Origin: an uncultured Clostridia bacterium
Lineage (GTDB): Bacteria > Bacillota > Clostridia > TANB77 > CAG-508
Assembly (NCBI GenBank): GCA_944388935.1
Contig: CALXKK010000014.1
Coordinates: 1-43,489 of the forward strand
Reading direction: 5' to 3'
Length of the DNA stretch: 43,489 bases
The notes beneath the pieces are model-generated. The model was not told the origin of the DNA. It ran no database searches and was given only the letters and a program-made list of their open reading frames with translations. Position 1 is the stretch's first letter. Each line of letters opens with the position of its first letter. Made by a program: the position numbers and the translations under genes. Positions 25,150 to 33,986 of this stretch are shown in pieces.

Positions 25150-25947
25150 TTACTTTTTCTCCGCAATATACAATATATGGCTACTATATCCCATAAGATC
25201 TTCTCTTTCACAATTTGCCAAATGGTATTTAACCCATACCTTATATTTTTCATCATTTAGTGCATTAACATAGTCACCTGCTACAGTTGCAGATATACCA
25301 TCTGTAGCTAATTCGTTTAACTTTTTAATATTCTTACAATTATCCATTAATTTATCGAAATCTTTAATATATCTTACAGAAAAAATTTCTTCTGGTATAT
25401 CTGGAACTTTAAATTTATCATCACACATTTTCTCTAACTTAAGTAAATTACCTTTTCGTAAACCATAGTTTAAAATTACAGCTTCATTTGTGATATATGC
25501 AAAGAATATCTTTCCTCCAGGTTTAGTAATTCTTATTGCCTCATTAATAGCTTTTAATTTATCATTATCGCTAAACAGATGATATAAAGGTCCTAAACAT
25601 AACGTTATATCAAAAGTATTGTCCTCAAACATATGTAAGTCTAGAGCATTAGCTTGTGTTGCTTTAATAGTCATACCTTCCTTTATTTTGCTTTTTAAAA
25701 TTTCCAAATTCTTATCAACCAAATCAACTGCTTCTACCTCATACCCTTTTTTAGCATAATAAAGAGAATATCTACCTGTTGCAGCACCAATTTCTATTAT
25801 TTTATCTCCAGGTTTTAAATATTTTTCTATATAATTAGTTGTGGTTATAAATTCAATATTATGGGCTTTATCCTTATCTAATCTACCTTCTTCATCATAT
25901 TGTTCATAGAATTCATTTAAAATATTTTCTACTTTATCCATTTGCAT
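25150..25947 (-). CDS. Class I SAM-dependent methyltransferase
   Basis: 265 residues. The Rossmann motif I is IIEIGAATGRYSLYYAK (about 49-65), with acidic VEAVDLVDKN after strand 2, and LCLGPLYHLF as motif IV. This resembles small-molecule or natural-product methyltransferases (UbiE/Methyltransf_11). The substrate is unknown. A second ATG six bases downstream is equally well placed relative to AGG. The start overlaps the end of the pyrophosphatase gene by 14 bases, so the two are translationally coupled. Confidence 0.8.
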   Translation of the reverse strand: MQMDKVENILNEFYEQYDEEGRLDKDKAHNIEFITTTNYIEKYLKPGDKIIEIGAATGRYSLYYAKKGYEVEAVDLVDKNLEILKSKIKEGMTIKATQANALDLHMFEDNTFDITLCLGPLYHLFSDNDKLKAINEAIRITKPGGKIFFAYITNEAVILNYGLRKGNLLKLEKMCDDKFKVPDIPEEIFSVRYIKDFDKLMDNCKNIKKLNELATDGISATVAGDYVNALNDEKYKVWVKYHLANCEREDLMGYSSHILYIAEKK

Positions 25948-26644
25948 TACCTGCCTTATCCCAGTTTCTTGTTACATTTTCCTTCTCTTTATTATACACT
26001 GCATCAAACAAATTTATATTTAATTTATTGCACACGCAAGTTAAAACTATAAACACATCAGCTATTTCATTTTCTATATTTGTATAATGGTCCAATTTAG
26101 TTTTATCAATACTCATATCTGTGTAATCTTTTCTTATAGCTTTTGCAAGTTCTCCTGCTTCTTCTAGTAATAACAACATCGTTTTTTCTATTGCCTGATT
26201 TTCAAATCCACGTATTCGTATAACGCTTCTTATATAATCTTGTACTTCTGTTAATGTACTTGCTTTATCTAATTTTTTTAATAGTCCTTCTTGGGTATTT
26301 ATTTTATTATTTTCTTGTTCTTCATTTTTATTCTCTATTACTTCTTTTAGATAAATCTTATTATTAAAGCCACCTTTTTTCGCGGCCTTTTCTTTTCTTA
26401 ATTCTTCAACTTTATCAATATCAATTTTTCTATATTTAATAATTGAATTTAAAACCTCTTGTACATCTGCCATTTCTTTCTCACTGTGGTCCGATATATA
26501 TTCATTTACCTCTTCTAATAATTTTTTATCTAATTCTTTGCTATATTTTTCATCATCTAAAATTTCGTATTTACATTCCTTACCTGATTTTTTTATTTCT
26601 TCTGGAATTTTATCACGTACTAATTTATTATATTTATATATCAT
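25934..26644 (-). CDS. Two-domain all-alpha NTP pyrophosphohydrolase fusion
   Basis: 236 residues with two tandem helical NTP-pyrophosphohydrolase-like domains. Domain 1 (about 1-105) has YNKLVRDKIPE, typical of the COG4997 house-cleaning family, and metal acids in KLLEEVNEY and KEMADVQEVL. Domain 2 (about 120-236) is MazG/RS21-C6-like, with LLLEEAGELAKAI and ENEIADVFIVL. The family hydrolyses (d)NTPs to monophosphates. A charged linker joins the domains. It has a perfect-consensus promoter and overlaps the methyltransferase gene. The fusion is unusual; the exact nucleotide is unknown. Confidence 0.78.
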   Translation of the reverse strand: MIYKYNKLVRDKIPEEIKKSGKECKYEILDDEKYSKELDKKLLEEVNEYISDHSEKEMADVQEVLNSIIKYRKIDIDKVEELRKEKAAKKGGFNNKIYLKEVIENKNEEQENNKINTQEGLLKKLDKASTLTEVQDYIRSVIRIRGFENQAIEKTMLLLLEEAGELAKAIRKDYTDMSIDKTKLDHYTNIENEIADVFIVLTCVCNKLNINLFDAVYNKEKENVTRNWDKAGNANG

Positions 26645-26665
26645 TTAGACCACCTCATTTGTCAC

Positions 26666-26694
26666 ATTATATAATGCGTACAAATGTTTGTCAA
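26666..26694 (-). promoter_or_regulatory. Consensus promoter with palindrome over the -10
   Basis: TTGACA (26694-26689), exactly 17 bases, TATAAT (26671-26666). The -10 sits in the perfect palindrome CATTATATAATG (26665-26676), bordered by TTTGT and ACAAA. A promoter this strong overlaid by a palindrome suggests a repressor site. Confidence 0.7.
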
Positions 26695-26709
26695 TAGTAA
26701 AATCGAAAC

Positions 26710-27300
26710 TTATTTAGTATTCTTAAATCTTTTATTAACATTATTCCAGTTTACAATATTCCAGAATGCTTTTATGTAGTCCGCTCTATTTGCTTTATAT
26801 TGTAAGAAATATGAATGCTCCCACATATCTAATACAAGTATTGGCTTACAATTCCATAATGTTAAATTTTGATGTTTTTCACATTGAATTATTTCTAACT
26901 TATTAAACCTTGGAACCCAAACTAACAAGTTCCAACCTGATGCTTCTACTACTTTGCTACTTTCTGCAAATTGCTCTTTAAACACCTCGAAGCTACCGAA
27001 ATCTTTATTTATTTGTTCCATTAAATTTACATTTGGTGAAGATGGAATCGCAGGTCCCATATTTTCGAAAAACAATTCATGTAAAATAACACCTGAACCA
27101 AAGAAAGTTAGGTTTTTCTCTAAACATTTTATATTTTCGAAATTTCTATCTTTACGTGCTTTTTCTAACTTATCCAAAGTTGAATTTGTATTGTCAACAT
27201 ATCCTGCATATAAAGTGTTGTAATGAATGTTTAAAGTTTCCCTGCTGTAATATGGCTCCAATGCATCTAATGGGTATTCTAAATTTATTTTTCTTATCAT
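26710..27300 (-). CDS. Fe/Mn-family superoxide dismutase
   Basis: 196 residues. The four metal ligands are present: H26, H74, D158 and H162 (LDMWEH), and the closing FWNIVNW is typical. G70 and Q144 sit where Mn-type enzymes have Gly and Gln, so a Mn or cambialistic form is likely. The usual HHxxYV motif is replaced: H30 of E. coli SodB is L30 here and the next residue is Tyr, so the gateway pair is altered, although Y34 is kept. It removes superoxide. Its Shine-Dalgarno lies in a hairpin (27301-27338). Confidence 0.9.
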   Translation of the reverse strand: MIRKINLEYPLDALEPYYSRETLNIHYNTLYAGYVDNTNSTLDKLEKARKDRNFENIKCLEKNLTFFGSGVILHELFFENMGPAIPSSPNVNLMEQINKDFGSFEVFKEQFAESSKVVEASGWNLLVWVPRFNKLEIIQCEKHQNLTLWNCKPILVLDMWEHSYFLQYKANRADYIKAFWNIVNWNNVNKRFKNTK

Positions 27301-27338
27301 AAAAACTCCTCCATATTTTATATTATGAAGGAGTTTTT
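27301..27338 (-). promoter_or_regulatory. Hairpin sequestering the SOD Shine-Dalgarno
   Basis: Perfect 10-base arms (27301-27310 and 27329-27338) surround an 18-base loop. On the minus strand the 3' arm AGGAGTTTTT is the Shine-Dalgarno and abuts the ATG; the 5' arm holds its complement CTCCT. It has stem-plus-T-run form, so it could block translation or act as an attenuator. Confidence 0.6.
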
Positions 27339-27410
27339 AATTTATTACATCAATTTTTATTTCGCCAGTTATCATCAACAATATCTCTGTGCAAAATTAA
27401 AAATTTCGTT

Positions 27411-27986
27411 TTAATTTATTCTACTCTCTATTTCATTTTCAATATTTTCTATTATTTTGCATATAATATCTTCTACATTATATTCTTGTTTTGTTTCATT
27501 ATATAATGATGTAGCAATATTAGAAATATTTTCGTTAAATTTGCTCTCATTAACATTAAAACCAATTCCTATAAATATTTCTTTTACATCGTCTTTAATT
27601 GTCGTTGTTTCTGTTAATATTCCACATATTTTCTTTTCGTTTAATAATAAATCATTTGGCAGTTTTATTTCCAAATTCACATTGTATAAATCTTTTATAG
27701 CTTTTTGTATATTTTCTGCAATTGCAGTTGTGAAGCCTTCTAATTGTTCTAATTTCATCTTTGGCTTTAATATAATCGTCATCGCAATATTATTAGATTT
27801 AGTGTGCCAAACTCTGCCATGTGTTCCTTTTCCTTGGGTCTGTATGTCCGCTATAATGATTGTTCCATTTTCATATTGATTTATGTTTCTTTTTGCCTCA
27901 GTTTGTGTTGAATCTATTGTTTCGAAATATTTTATATTTTTTCCAATATATTTTGTTTTTGCATTTTGTATTTTTTGTATATCCAT
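27411..27986 (-). CDS. birA: Biotin protein ligase BirA (catalytic domain only)
   Basis: 191 residues. The biotinyl-AMP loop is TQGKGTHGRVWHTK (GKGTHGR in place of GRGRRGR), with DSTQTEAKR at the N-terminus, KLPNDLLLNEKKICGIL containing the catalytic Lys, and GIGFNVNE. There is no N-terminal HTH, so it is a monofunctional class I ligase and not a repressor, and the C-terminal SH3-like domain is short. It biotinylates AccB (K115) encoded 8 kb away. GAGG precedes the ATG. It follows truB by 49 bases and is probably the last gene of the nusA operon. Confidence 0.92.
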   Translation of the reverse strand: MDIQKIQNAKTKYIGKNIKYFETIDSTQTEAKRNINQYENGTIIIADIQTQGKGTHGRVWHTKSNNIAMTIILKPKMKLEQLEGFTTAIAENIQKAIKDLYNVNLEIKLPNDLLLNEKKICGILTETTTIKDDVKEIFIGIGFNVNESKFNENISNIATSLYNETKQEYNVEDIICKIIENIENEIESRIN

Positions 27987-28035
27987 AATTACCTCTTTTT
28001 TTGATATCTCTACTTTTTTATCTAAATTGACTCAG

Positions 28036-28884
28036 TTATAATATTATGTCGCGCTTTAATAAGCCATTTTTTACAGTCCCTGTTCCTAAAAATTTATCTT
28101 CATCATATATTTTATAAAGTCCGTCAGTATTAGATACCTTTAATTTTACTCCATTTAAAAATAGTTGTAATTTCTTTTTATTTAAATTGATTGAATTGTT
28201 TTCCTTTAATAATTCTTCTAAAGTTATTAAATGTTCTTTAATGCTTTCCAAATTTGCATCATCAATTTTTATTGCATCTTCTAGTTTGAATTCTCCAACT
28301 TGTAGCCTTTTTAAATTTTTCATATAACCTACTGTATTTAATCTTTCTGCAATGTCCTCACATAAACTTCTAATATATGTACCTTTTGAACAAGAAACCT
28401 TAAAATTAATACAGTTTTCCTCGTATTTTAACAATTCAATATTGTATATTTCTATTTTTCTAGGCTCTATTTCTACTTTTTCACCAGCTCTGGCATATTC
28501 ATATAATTTTTTTCCGTTTTTCTTTATAGCGGAATAGATTGGTGGAATTTGCTCTTGTTTTCCTATAAAGCTTTGCAAAACATTCTCCAAATTCTGACTA
28601 ATATATTCTGTATCCACTTCTTTTTCTTCTATAATTTTACCTTCGCTATCCGCTGTTTCAGTCTTTTTTCCTAATTCCAGCTCTACCTCATAAGTTTTAT
28701 CATGGTTAATTAAATATTTAGAAAATTTAGTTCCTTTCCCTATTAAAAGTGGCAATACCCCTGTTGCTAGTGGGTCTAAAGTTCCTGTATGACCAACTTT
28801 TTCACCTGTTATTTTTTTTATTTTTGCCACTACATCATGTGATGTCCAGCCTTTTTCCTTGTTAATAATTATTATTCCATTCAT
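28036..28884 (-). CDS. truB: tRNA pseudouridine-55 synthase TruB
   Basis: 282 residues from the ATG at 28884 (MNGIIIINKEKGWTSHD), with GGAG six bases before it; the longer frame would begin inside the promoter. The catalytic Asp is in GHTGTLDPLATGVLPL. KNGKKLYEYARAGE, SCSKGTYIRSLCED and the C-terminal PUA-like segment are present. It forms pseudouridine 55 in the T-loop of tRNAs. It follows the nrnA gene and its non-coding region, with its own promoter. Confidence 0.96.
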   Translation of the reverse strand: MNGIIIINKEKGWTSHDVVAKIKKITGEKVGHTGTLDPLATGVLPLLIGKGTKFSKYLINHDKTYEVELELGKKTETADSEGKIIEEKEVDTEYISQNLENVLQSFIGKQEQIPPIYSAIKKNGKKLYEYARAGEKVEIEPRKIEIYNIELLKYEENCINFKVSCSKGTYIRSLCEDIAERLNTVGYMKNLKRLQVGEFKLEDAIKIDDANLESIKEHLITLEELLKENNSINLNKKKLQLFLNGVKLKVSNTDGLYKIYDEDKFLGTGTVKNGLLKRDIIL

Positions 28885-28930
28885 TTTTTGCTCCATTTTA
28901 TATTTTATTTCTTTAATGCCTATAAATGTA

Positions 28931-28959
28931 TATATATTAAGCTTTGCATAACATTTCAA
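28931..28959 (-). promoter_or_regulatory. truB promoter
   Basis: TTGAAA (28959-28954), a 17-base spacer and TATATA (28936-28931), leaving a leader of about 40 bases before 28884. truB-birA can thus be expressed apart from the upstream operon. Confidence 0.55.
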
Positions 28960-28982
28960 CTTTTAAGCCACCATCGAAATTA

Positions 28983-29019
28983 AGCCACTCTAGAAATTTT
29001 TAATTTCATTAGAGTGGCT
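28983..29019 (-). terminator. Large hairpin after nrnA
   Basis: AGCCACTC (28983-28990) and GAGTGGCT (29012-29019) pair perfectly, with inner GAAATT/AATTTC pairing, followed on the minus strand by TAATTT. It is probably a terminator for the nrnA transcript, or the expression platform of the structured element just upstream. Confidence 0.5.
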
Positions 29020-29023
29020 ATAA

Positions 29024-29084
29024 TTAGTGAAACTAACCTCCACTATTTTGGTGGGTTATATGCAGAGCTTGGTATTATCACTAA
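29024..29084 (-). ncRNA. Candidate structured RNA element between nrnA and truB
   Basis: TTAGTGA (29024-29030) and TCACTAA (29078-29084) close a region that includes an inner hairpin TAACC..CAC/GTG..GGTTA. On the minus strand it precedes the terminator-like hairpin at 28983-29019, the order of aptamer then terminator. I know no matching RNA family. No coding frame occupies it. Confidence 0.35.
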
Positions 29085-29103
29085 AGTTAATAATTTACAT
29101 AAC

Positions 29104-29139
29104 ATTTGAACTTTTTAGGTCCGTCCCTAAAGTTCAAAT
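29104..29139. repeat. GGGACGG-type palindromic repeat, copy 1
   Basis: Arms ATTTGAACTTT (29104-29114) and AAAGTTCAAAT (29129-29139) are perfect inverted repeats. The centre (29115-29128) contains GGTCCGTCCCT. An inverted copy lies at 39967-40000 with only one centre mismatch. It sits just past the nrnA stop codon. Confidence 0.7.
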
Positions 29140-29141
29140 CC

Positions 29142-30104
29142 CTATTTTAATAATTTTTTTATTTGGTTTACTAAGTTTGTTTTTATTTGTTCTGGTGTTC
29201 CAGACATTCTGCAACCTGCTGCTCTAATATGTCCTCCACCGCCAAATAATGTTGCTACATCTGATACATTTACATAGTCATTTGAACGTAAAGATACTTT
29301 AAATGTTTTTTCGTCTTTTTGATGTAAAAATATAGATACTTCTACTCCTTCTATATCTCTTCCAAGGTCTACGATTCTTTCGTGGTCTCCTTCTTCTGCA
29401 TTTACTTCTTCTTCATCTTGTTTTGTTATATATGTAAATGCTATTTTTTCGTCTTCTAAAAATTCCATTCTGTCTATTGCTCTTTTTGATAATTCAAAAT
29501 TTGCTTTTGTTCTTATTTGGAAAGCTTTTTTATATATTTCTGAAACATTTATACCACTTTGTAATAACCATGCAACAAACTGAAATGTATCTGCTGTTAC
29601 TCCTTGATATTTAAATCCACCTGTATCAGTTATAATTCCTGTTAATAAGCATGTTCCAATTTCTTTAGTAATTTTTATATTTAAAGCTTCTAGTACAATT
29701 ATTAAAATTTGGCAACAAGCAGGAGAAGCAGGATCAACATAATTATAATCTCCAAACATAGCATTTTTAGTATGATGATCTATATTTATGCTTACTTTTG
29801 CATCCTCAAAATAATTTTTCCAACCATTTAACCTATCTATGCTACCACAATCTAGAGAAATAGCTAAATCATATTTTTGTTGTTTTCCTTCTTCTAATAT
29901 ATTTTCTGAACCAGGTAGGAATTTAAATATTCTATTATATTTTGGAATTACTACATCTGGTTCTTTTCCTAATTGTTTTAAAGAATTATACATTGCCAAA
30001 GTGCTTCCAAGCGCGTCCCCATCTGGACTTTCGTGTGTTAATAAAACTATACTTTCTGCTTTTTTTACTTCTTCTACTATACTTTCTAAAGTTGTTTTGC
30101 TCAT
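29142..30104 (-). CDS. nrnA: DHH/DHHA1 phosphoesterase NrnA (nanoRNase/pAp phosphatase)
   Basis: 320 residues. DHH metal motifs: SPDGDALGS (N-terminus), SLDCGSIDRL, and the signature DHHTKN; C-terminal DHHA1 has GGGGHIRAAGC. The family degrades short RNAs and dephosphorylates pAp to AMP. Its start lies just after rbfA, the standard place in the nusA operon. The stop is followed by the palindromic repeat. Confidence 0.94.
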   Translation of the reverse strand: MSKTTLESIVEEVKKAESIVLLTHESPDGDALGSTLAMYNSLKQLGKEPDVVIPKYNRIFKFLPGSENILEEGKQQKYDLAISLDCGSIDRLNGWKNYFEDAKVSINIDHHTKNAMFGDYNYVDPASPACCQILIIVLEALNIKITKEIGTCLLTGIITDTGGFKYQGVTADTFQFVAWLLQSGINVSEIYKKAFQIRTKANFELSKRAIDRMEFLEDEKIAFTYITKQDEEEVNAEEGDHERIVDLGRDIEGVEVSIFLHQKDEKTFKVSLRSNDYVNVSDVATLFGGGGHIRAAGCRMSGTPEQIKTNLVNQIKKLLK

Positions 30105-30106
30105 AC

Positions 30107-30484
30107 TTATTCTCCTTTATTTTCTGGTTTAATATCTTTCATAACTTCTTTTAAAATTGTATCTATTTTTGCACCATATTCTATTGAATCGTCAAATATA
30201 AAGATAATCTCCGGTGTTAAACGTAAGTTCATTCTCTTTGCTAATTCTGTTCTAACAAAGCCTGATGACTTTTTTAGTGCTGCTAATACTTGTTTATTAT
30301 CTTTAGCATTTATCATACTTACATAAACCTTAGCATATTTTAAATCACCACTAACTTTAACCTTTGTAACACTTATTAAACCTGTTATATTAGGATCTTT
30401 TAAGTCATATGTTATAATATGACTTATTTCCTTTTTCATTTCTTCATCAATTCTGTTTAATCTGTTTGAGTCTTTTTTAGGCAT
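30107..30484 (-). CDS. rbfA: 30S ribosome-binding factor RbfA
   Basis: 125 residues. N-terminal RLNRIDEEMKKEISHII and the core SVTKVKVSGDLKYAKVYVS, with RTELAKRMNLRLTPEIIFIFDDSIEYG, are characteristic. It matures the 16S rRNA 5' end and helps 30S assembly in the cold. It lies 11 bases after infB and 2 bases before nrnA. Confidence 0.96.
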   Translation of the reverse strand: MPKKDSNRLNRIDEEMKKEISHIITYDLKDPNITGLISVTKVKVSGDLKYAKVYVSMINAKDNKQVLAALKKSSGFVRTELAKRMNLRLTPEIIFIFDDSIEYGAKIDTILKEVMKDIKPENKGE

Positions 30485-30495
30485 ATTTATACCTC

Positions 30496-33381
30496 CTATC
30501 TCTTTACCTCGTCCATTACGTAGGCTTCTATAATATCTCCTTCTTTTATGTCATTATAATTTTCTATTTGTAAACCACATTCAAAGCCTTTGTTTACTTC
30601 TTTAACATCATCTTTAAATCTCTTTAATGACACTAGTTTGCCTTCATGTATAACTACTTCTTCACGAATTACACGAACTCCTGCATTTCTTTCTATTTTT
30701 CCACTTAAAACAAATGCTCCACCTATAGTTCCAACACTAGAAATTCTAAATGTTTGTCTTATTTCTGCAGTTCCAATTACTCTTTCTACATATTTTGGAG
30801 CAAGCATTCCTTTCATTGCTGTTTCTACATCTTCAATTGCTTGATAAATTACAGAATATTGTTTAATTTCTACTTTATCTTTCTCTGCTTCTGCTTTTGC
30901 TGTTGGTACAGGTCTTACATTGAATGCAATTATAATAGCATTAGAAACATTTGCAAGTGTAACATCAGATTCTGTAACAGCTCCTACTGCTGAGTGTATT
31001 ACAGAGACTTTAACTTCATCGTTAGATAATTTCTCTAATGATTGTTTTAATGCTTCTACTGTACCTTGAACATCTGCTTTTATAATTAAATTTAGTTGTT
31101 TTAATTTTCCTTCTTCCATTTGGCTAAATAGATTATCTAATGTAACTTTATTTACTTGATTTATAGATTTTTCTCTTTGTTGTCTCTTTCTTCTTTCTAT
31201 TAAATGTTTAGCCACTTTTTCATTCTTAACTTCGTAGAATGTATCTCCAGCTATTGGAACTTCTGTAAGTCCCATAACTTCTACTGGTGTAGATGGGCCT
31301 GCTTTTTTAACTTTTTGGCCTTTATAGTTTCTCATTGCTCTAATTCTTCCTATAGAAGAACCTACAACTATTGTATCTCCTACATCCAATGTTCCTCTTT
31401 GTACTAATAGTGATGCTATTGGTCCTTTTGATGTATCTAGTCTTGCTTCTATTACTGCACCTTTAGCTTGTTTGTTAGGGTTGGCTTTAAGCTCTAACAT
31501 ATCTGCCTCTAATAATACCATCTCTAATAATTTGTCTATATTTTCATGTGTTTTAGCAGATATTGGTACAAATATTGTATCTCCACCCCATTCTTCTGGA
31601 ACCAATTCATATTTCATTAATTCTTCTTTTACTTTTTCTACATTTGCTCCTGGTAAATCTATTTTGTTTATAGCAACTATAATTGGAATATTTGCTGCTT
31701 TTGCATGGTTTATAGCCTCTACAGTTTGTGGCATAACACCATCATTTGCAGCAACAACTAATATTGCTATATCTGTAATTTGAGCTCCTCTTGCACGCAT
31801 ACTTGTGAAAGCTTCGTGTCCTGGTGTATCCAAAAATGTAATGTCTCTACCATTTACTTTTACTTGATATGCACCTATATGTTGTGTAATTCCTCCTGCT
31901 TCTCCTTCTATTACATTAGTAGAACGTATAGCATCTAGAAGTGAAGTTTTTCCATGGTCTACGTGTCCCATTACAACAATAACTGGTGCTCTTGGTACTA
32001 AATCTTCTGGTTTATCCTCTGAATCATCAAATAATATATCTTCGTCTTTTACAACTTCTTTCTTTTTAGCTGTTACTCCAAATTCTTGAGCTACTAAATA
32101 TGCAGTATCAAAATCTATATCATTATTTATTGTTGCCATAATTCCGTAACTTAGTAATTTTTTTATTACCTCGCTACTTGTTTTCTTTAATTCTGCTGCT
32201 AAATCTTTTACAGAGATTGTTTCTGGTATAGTAATTTCTGTAAGTTTAAATATTTTTTGTTTTGATTCTGATGGTTTTTGATTTTTAGCATTTTTCTTTT
32301 TGTTTTTCTTACCTCTTCTTGTAGATAAGTCATAGTAATCTAACATTCCACCTTCTTGATCTGTGAACATTGTAGATAAACTATTTGTTTGTTTTAAATC
32401 TTGTAATTTTTTCTCGTTTATATCTTCATCCTCAAATCTCTTGTTAGATCTAGATGATTTTCTATTTCTATTTTCATCATATCTATTATTTTTTTGCTTT
32501 TCTACAGATTTGTTATATTCTCTTACATTTTCTTTTTCAGCAACTTCTGATGACATAATATTTTTTATGTTCTTTTCTATGGTTCTTTCGTCCATTGGTC
32601 TTGAACCTCTATTGAAGTTGTTGTTTCTATAATTGTTATTATTATTTCTGTAATTATTGTTTCTATAACCATCTCTGTTATTATTATTTCTGAAGTTTTT
32701 GTTGTCTCTTCTATTATTGAAATTATTATTTCTTTTTGAAAAGTCTTTTTCTTCACGTTTATTATTTGATTCAGTTTGTTTTGTTGTTTTGTTATTTTGT
32801 ACCCCTATCATATTCTCTCTTTCACTTTTTTCTATTTTTTTATTTTCAATTTTTTGTTCTGGTTTCACTCCACTTGTTTCTTCTTTAGGCTCTGAAGGTT
32901 TAGCTTCCACTTTCTCCTCTTTTTTAGGTTCTTTTTTCTCTTGCTTTGGTTCTTCTTTTTTCTTTAAACCAAATAATTCTTCTACTGTAAGTGGCTTTGT
33001 TTGTTTGTTTCTGTAGACTATATTAAAGTCTTTGCTCTTATTTCTTTCTACAAAACCTAATTGTTTTTCTCTTTCACTTTGCCTTTTTTTCTTTTCTGCT
33101 TCTTCTTTTTTAGCCATTTCTTCGTCAGAAATAATAACCTCTCTTCTTATTATTACAGGCTCATCTTTTTTGTTTGCAGAAGATTGTTTTGCCACATTTT
33201 TACTCTTTTGGTCAGTTTTATTTGATTTAGTTAATTCATCTTCTATTTTTTTAGCTTCTTCATCGGTTACTGCACTTAAATGGCTCTTTACATCAATATT
33301 TAGCTTTTGGGCCTTTTCTAAAACTTCCTTACTCGTAAGCCCCAATTTCTTTGCTATTTCATGTATTTTTATTTTACCCAA
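30496..33381 (-). CDS. infB: Translation initiation factor IF-2
   Basis: 961 residues from a TTG at 33381: GGGGGTG lies 6 bases before it, while the ATG at 33396 has no Shine-Dalgarno. It overlaps the ylxQ stop by 8 bases. An N-terminal IF2_N domain (about 1-50) is followed by a long charged linker with Asn/Arg-rich repeats (about 218-259), a second IF2_N domain (about 380-435), and the GTPase core with GHVDHGKT (472-479), DTPGHEAF and NKIDLP. It brings fMet-tRNA to the 30S subunit. The NNNYR repeats are low complexity and may be unreliable in assemblies. Confidence 0.95.
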   Translation of the reverse strand: MGKIKIHEIAKKLGLTSKEVLEKAQKLNIDVKSHLSAVTDEEAKKIEDELTKSNKTDQKSKNVAKQSSANKKDEPVIIRREVIISDEEMAKKEEAEKKKRQSEREKQLGFVERNKSKDFNIVYRNKQTKPLTVEELFGLKKKEEPKQEKKEPKKEEKVEAKPSEPKEETSGVKPEQKIENKKIEKSERENMIGVQNNKTTKQTESNNKREEKDFSKRNNNFNNRRDNKNFRNNNNRDGYRNNNYRNNNNNYRNNNFNRGSRPMDERTIEKNIKNIMSSEVAEKENVREYNKSVEKQKNNRYDENRNRKSSRSNKRFEDEDINEKKLQDLKQTNSLSTMFTDQEGGMLDYYDLSTRRGKKNKKKNAKNQKPSESKQKIFKLTEITIPETISVKDLAAELKKTSSEVIKKLLSYGIMATINNDIDFDTAYLVAQEFGVTAKKKEVVKDEDILFDDSEDKPEDLVPRAPVIVVMGHVDHGKTSLLDAIRSTNVIEGEAGGITQHIGAYQVKVNGRDITFLDTPGHEAFTSMRARGAQITDIAILVVAANDGVMPQTVEAINHAKAANIPIIVAINKIDLPGANVEKVKEELMKYELVPEEWGGDTIFVPISAKTHENIDKLLEMVLLEADMLELKANPNKQAKGAVIEARLDTSKGPIASLLVQRGTLDVGDTIVVGSSIGRIRAMRNYKGQKVKKAGPSTPVEVMGLTEVPIAGDTFYEVKNEKVAKHLIERRKRQQREKSINQVNKVTLDNLFSQMEEGKLKQLNLIIKADVQGTVEALKQSLEKLSNDEVKVSVIHSAVGAVTESDVTLANVSNAIIIAFNVRPVPTAKAEAEKDKVEIKQYSVIYQAIEDVETAMKGMLAPKYVERVIGTAEIRQTFRISSVGTIGGAFVLSGKIERNAGVRVIREEVVIHEGKLVSLKRFKDDVKEVNKGFECGLQIENYNDIKEGDIIEAYVMDEVKR

Positions 33382-33691
33382 TAGCTTCACCCCCATTAAT
33401 TAATTTCTGTATTCCTTTTACTATATTAATATCTTTTATTCCTATTATCGCTCTATTTTCCTGACCTATTGCTTTGCTTAATTCATTTGTTGTTCCTATA
33501 AAAATAATTGGAATATTATATCTTTCAGCATAAAATTTATAATTTTTCTTGGTTTTATCTGATGCTTCCTCAGATAATATTAACATTTTTATCTTGTTCA
33601 TCTTTAATGCATTTTCGCACGCATTATTCCCGGAAACTATATTTCCTGCCCTTGCTGCTAATCCAAGTAAATTTAAAATTTTATTTTTCAC
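33374..33691 (-). CDS. ylxQ: L7Ae-family ribosomal protein YlxQ
   Basis: 105 residues. [20 protein letters not shown] and [14 protein letters not shown] are typical of the L7Ae/L30e/Gadd45 fold that binds kink-turn RNA. It overlaps ylxR at its start (33681-33691) and infB at its end. Its role is not settled, but this is its standard place in the nusA operon. Confidence 0.9.
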   Translation of the reverse strand: MKNKILNLLGLAARAGNIVSGNNACENALKMNKIKMLILSEEASDKTKKNYKFYAERYNIPIIFIGTTNELSKAIGQENRAIIGIKDINIVKGIQKLINGGEAIG

Positions 33692-33941
33692 TAATTACAC
33701 CTCTTAATTCATTGTAAACATCTTCGCTTATGCTCATTTCGAATGCTCTTTCTAATGCTTTTGTTTTGATTGCCTTTTCCAAACATTGGATATCATCGCA
33801 TATATACGCTCCTCTACCATTTGCTTTTCCTGTTCTATCCAATGTAATAATTCCTTCTTTGTTTTTTACAATTCTAATTAAATCTTTTTTGTCTTTTTTC
33901 TCTCTACAACCTATGCAAGTTCTTTGTGGTATTTTTTTCAT
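33681..33941 (-). CDS. rnpM: YlxR (RnpM) RNA-binding protein
   Basis: 86 residues. RTCIGCREKKDKKDLIRIV and ANGRGAYICDD are diagnostic of the YlxR family, a small RNA-binding protein reported in B. subtilis to modulate RNase P and named RnpM. It lies between nusA and ylxQ. Confidence 0.92.
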   Translation of the reverse strand: MKKIPQRTCIGCREKKDKKDLIRIVKNKEGIITLDRTGKANGRGAYICDDIQCLEKAIKTKALERAFEMSISEDVYNELRGVISEK

Positions 33942-33986
33942 CTTAACACTTCCTTATATTATACTTGCTTTTAGCCATTTATATGT

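Noticed and set aside
32560..32780. Asn/Arg-rich repeat of IF-2 as a minisatellite or CRISPR-like array
   Set aside because: The repeats are irregular codons (AAT/AGA) inside an open infB frame in the normally variable linker; no spacers are present.
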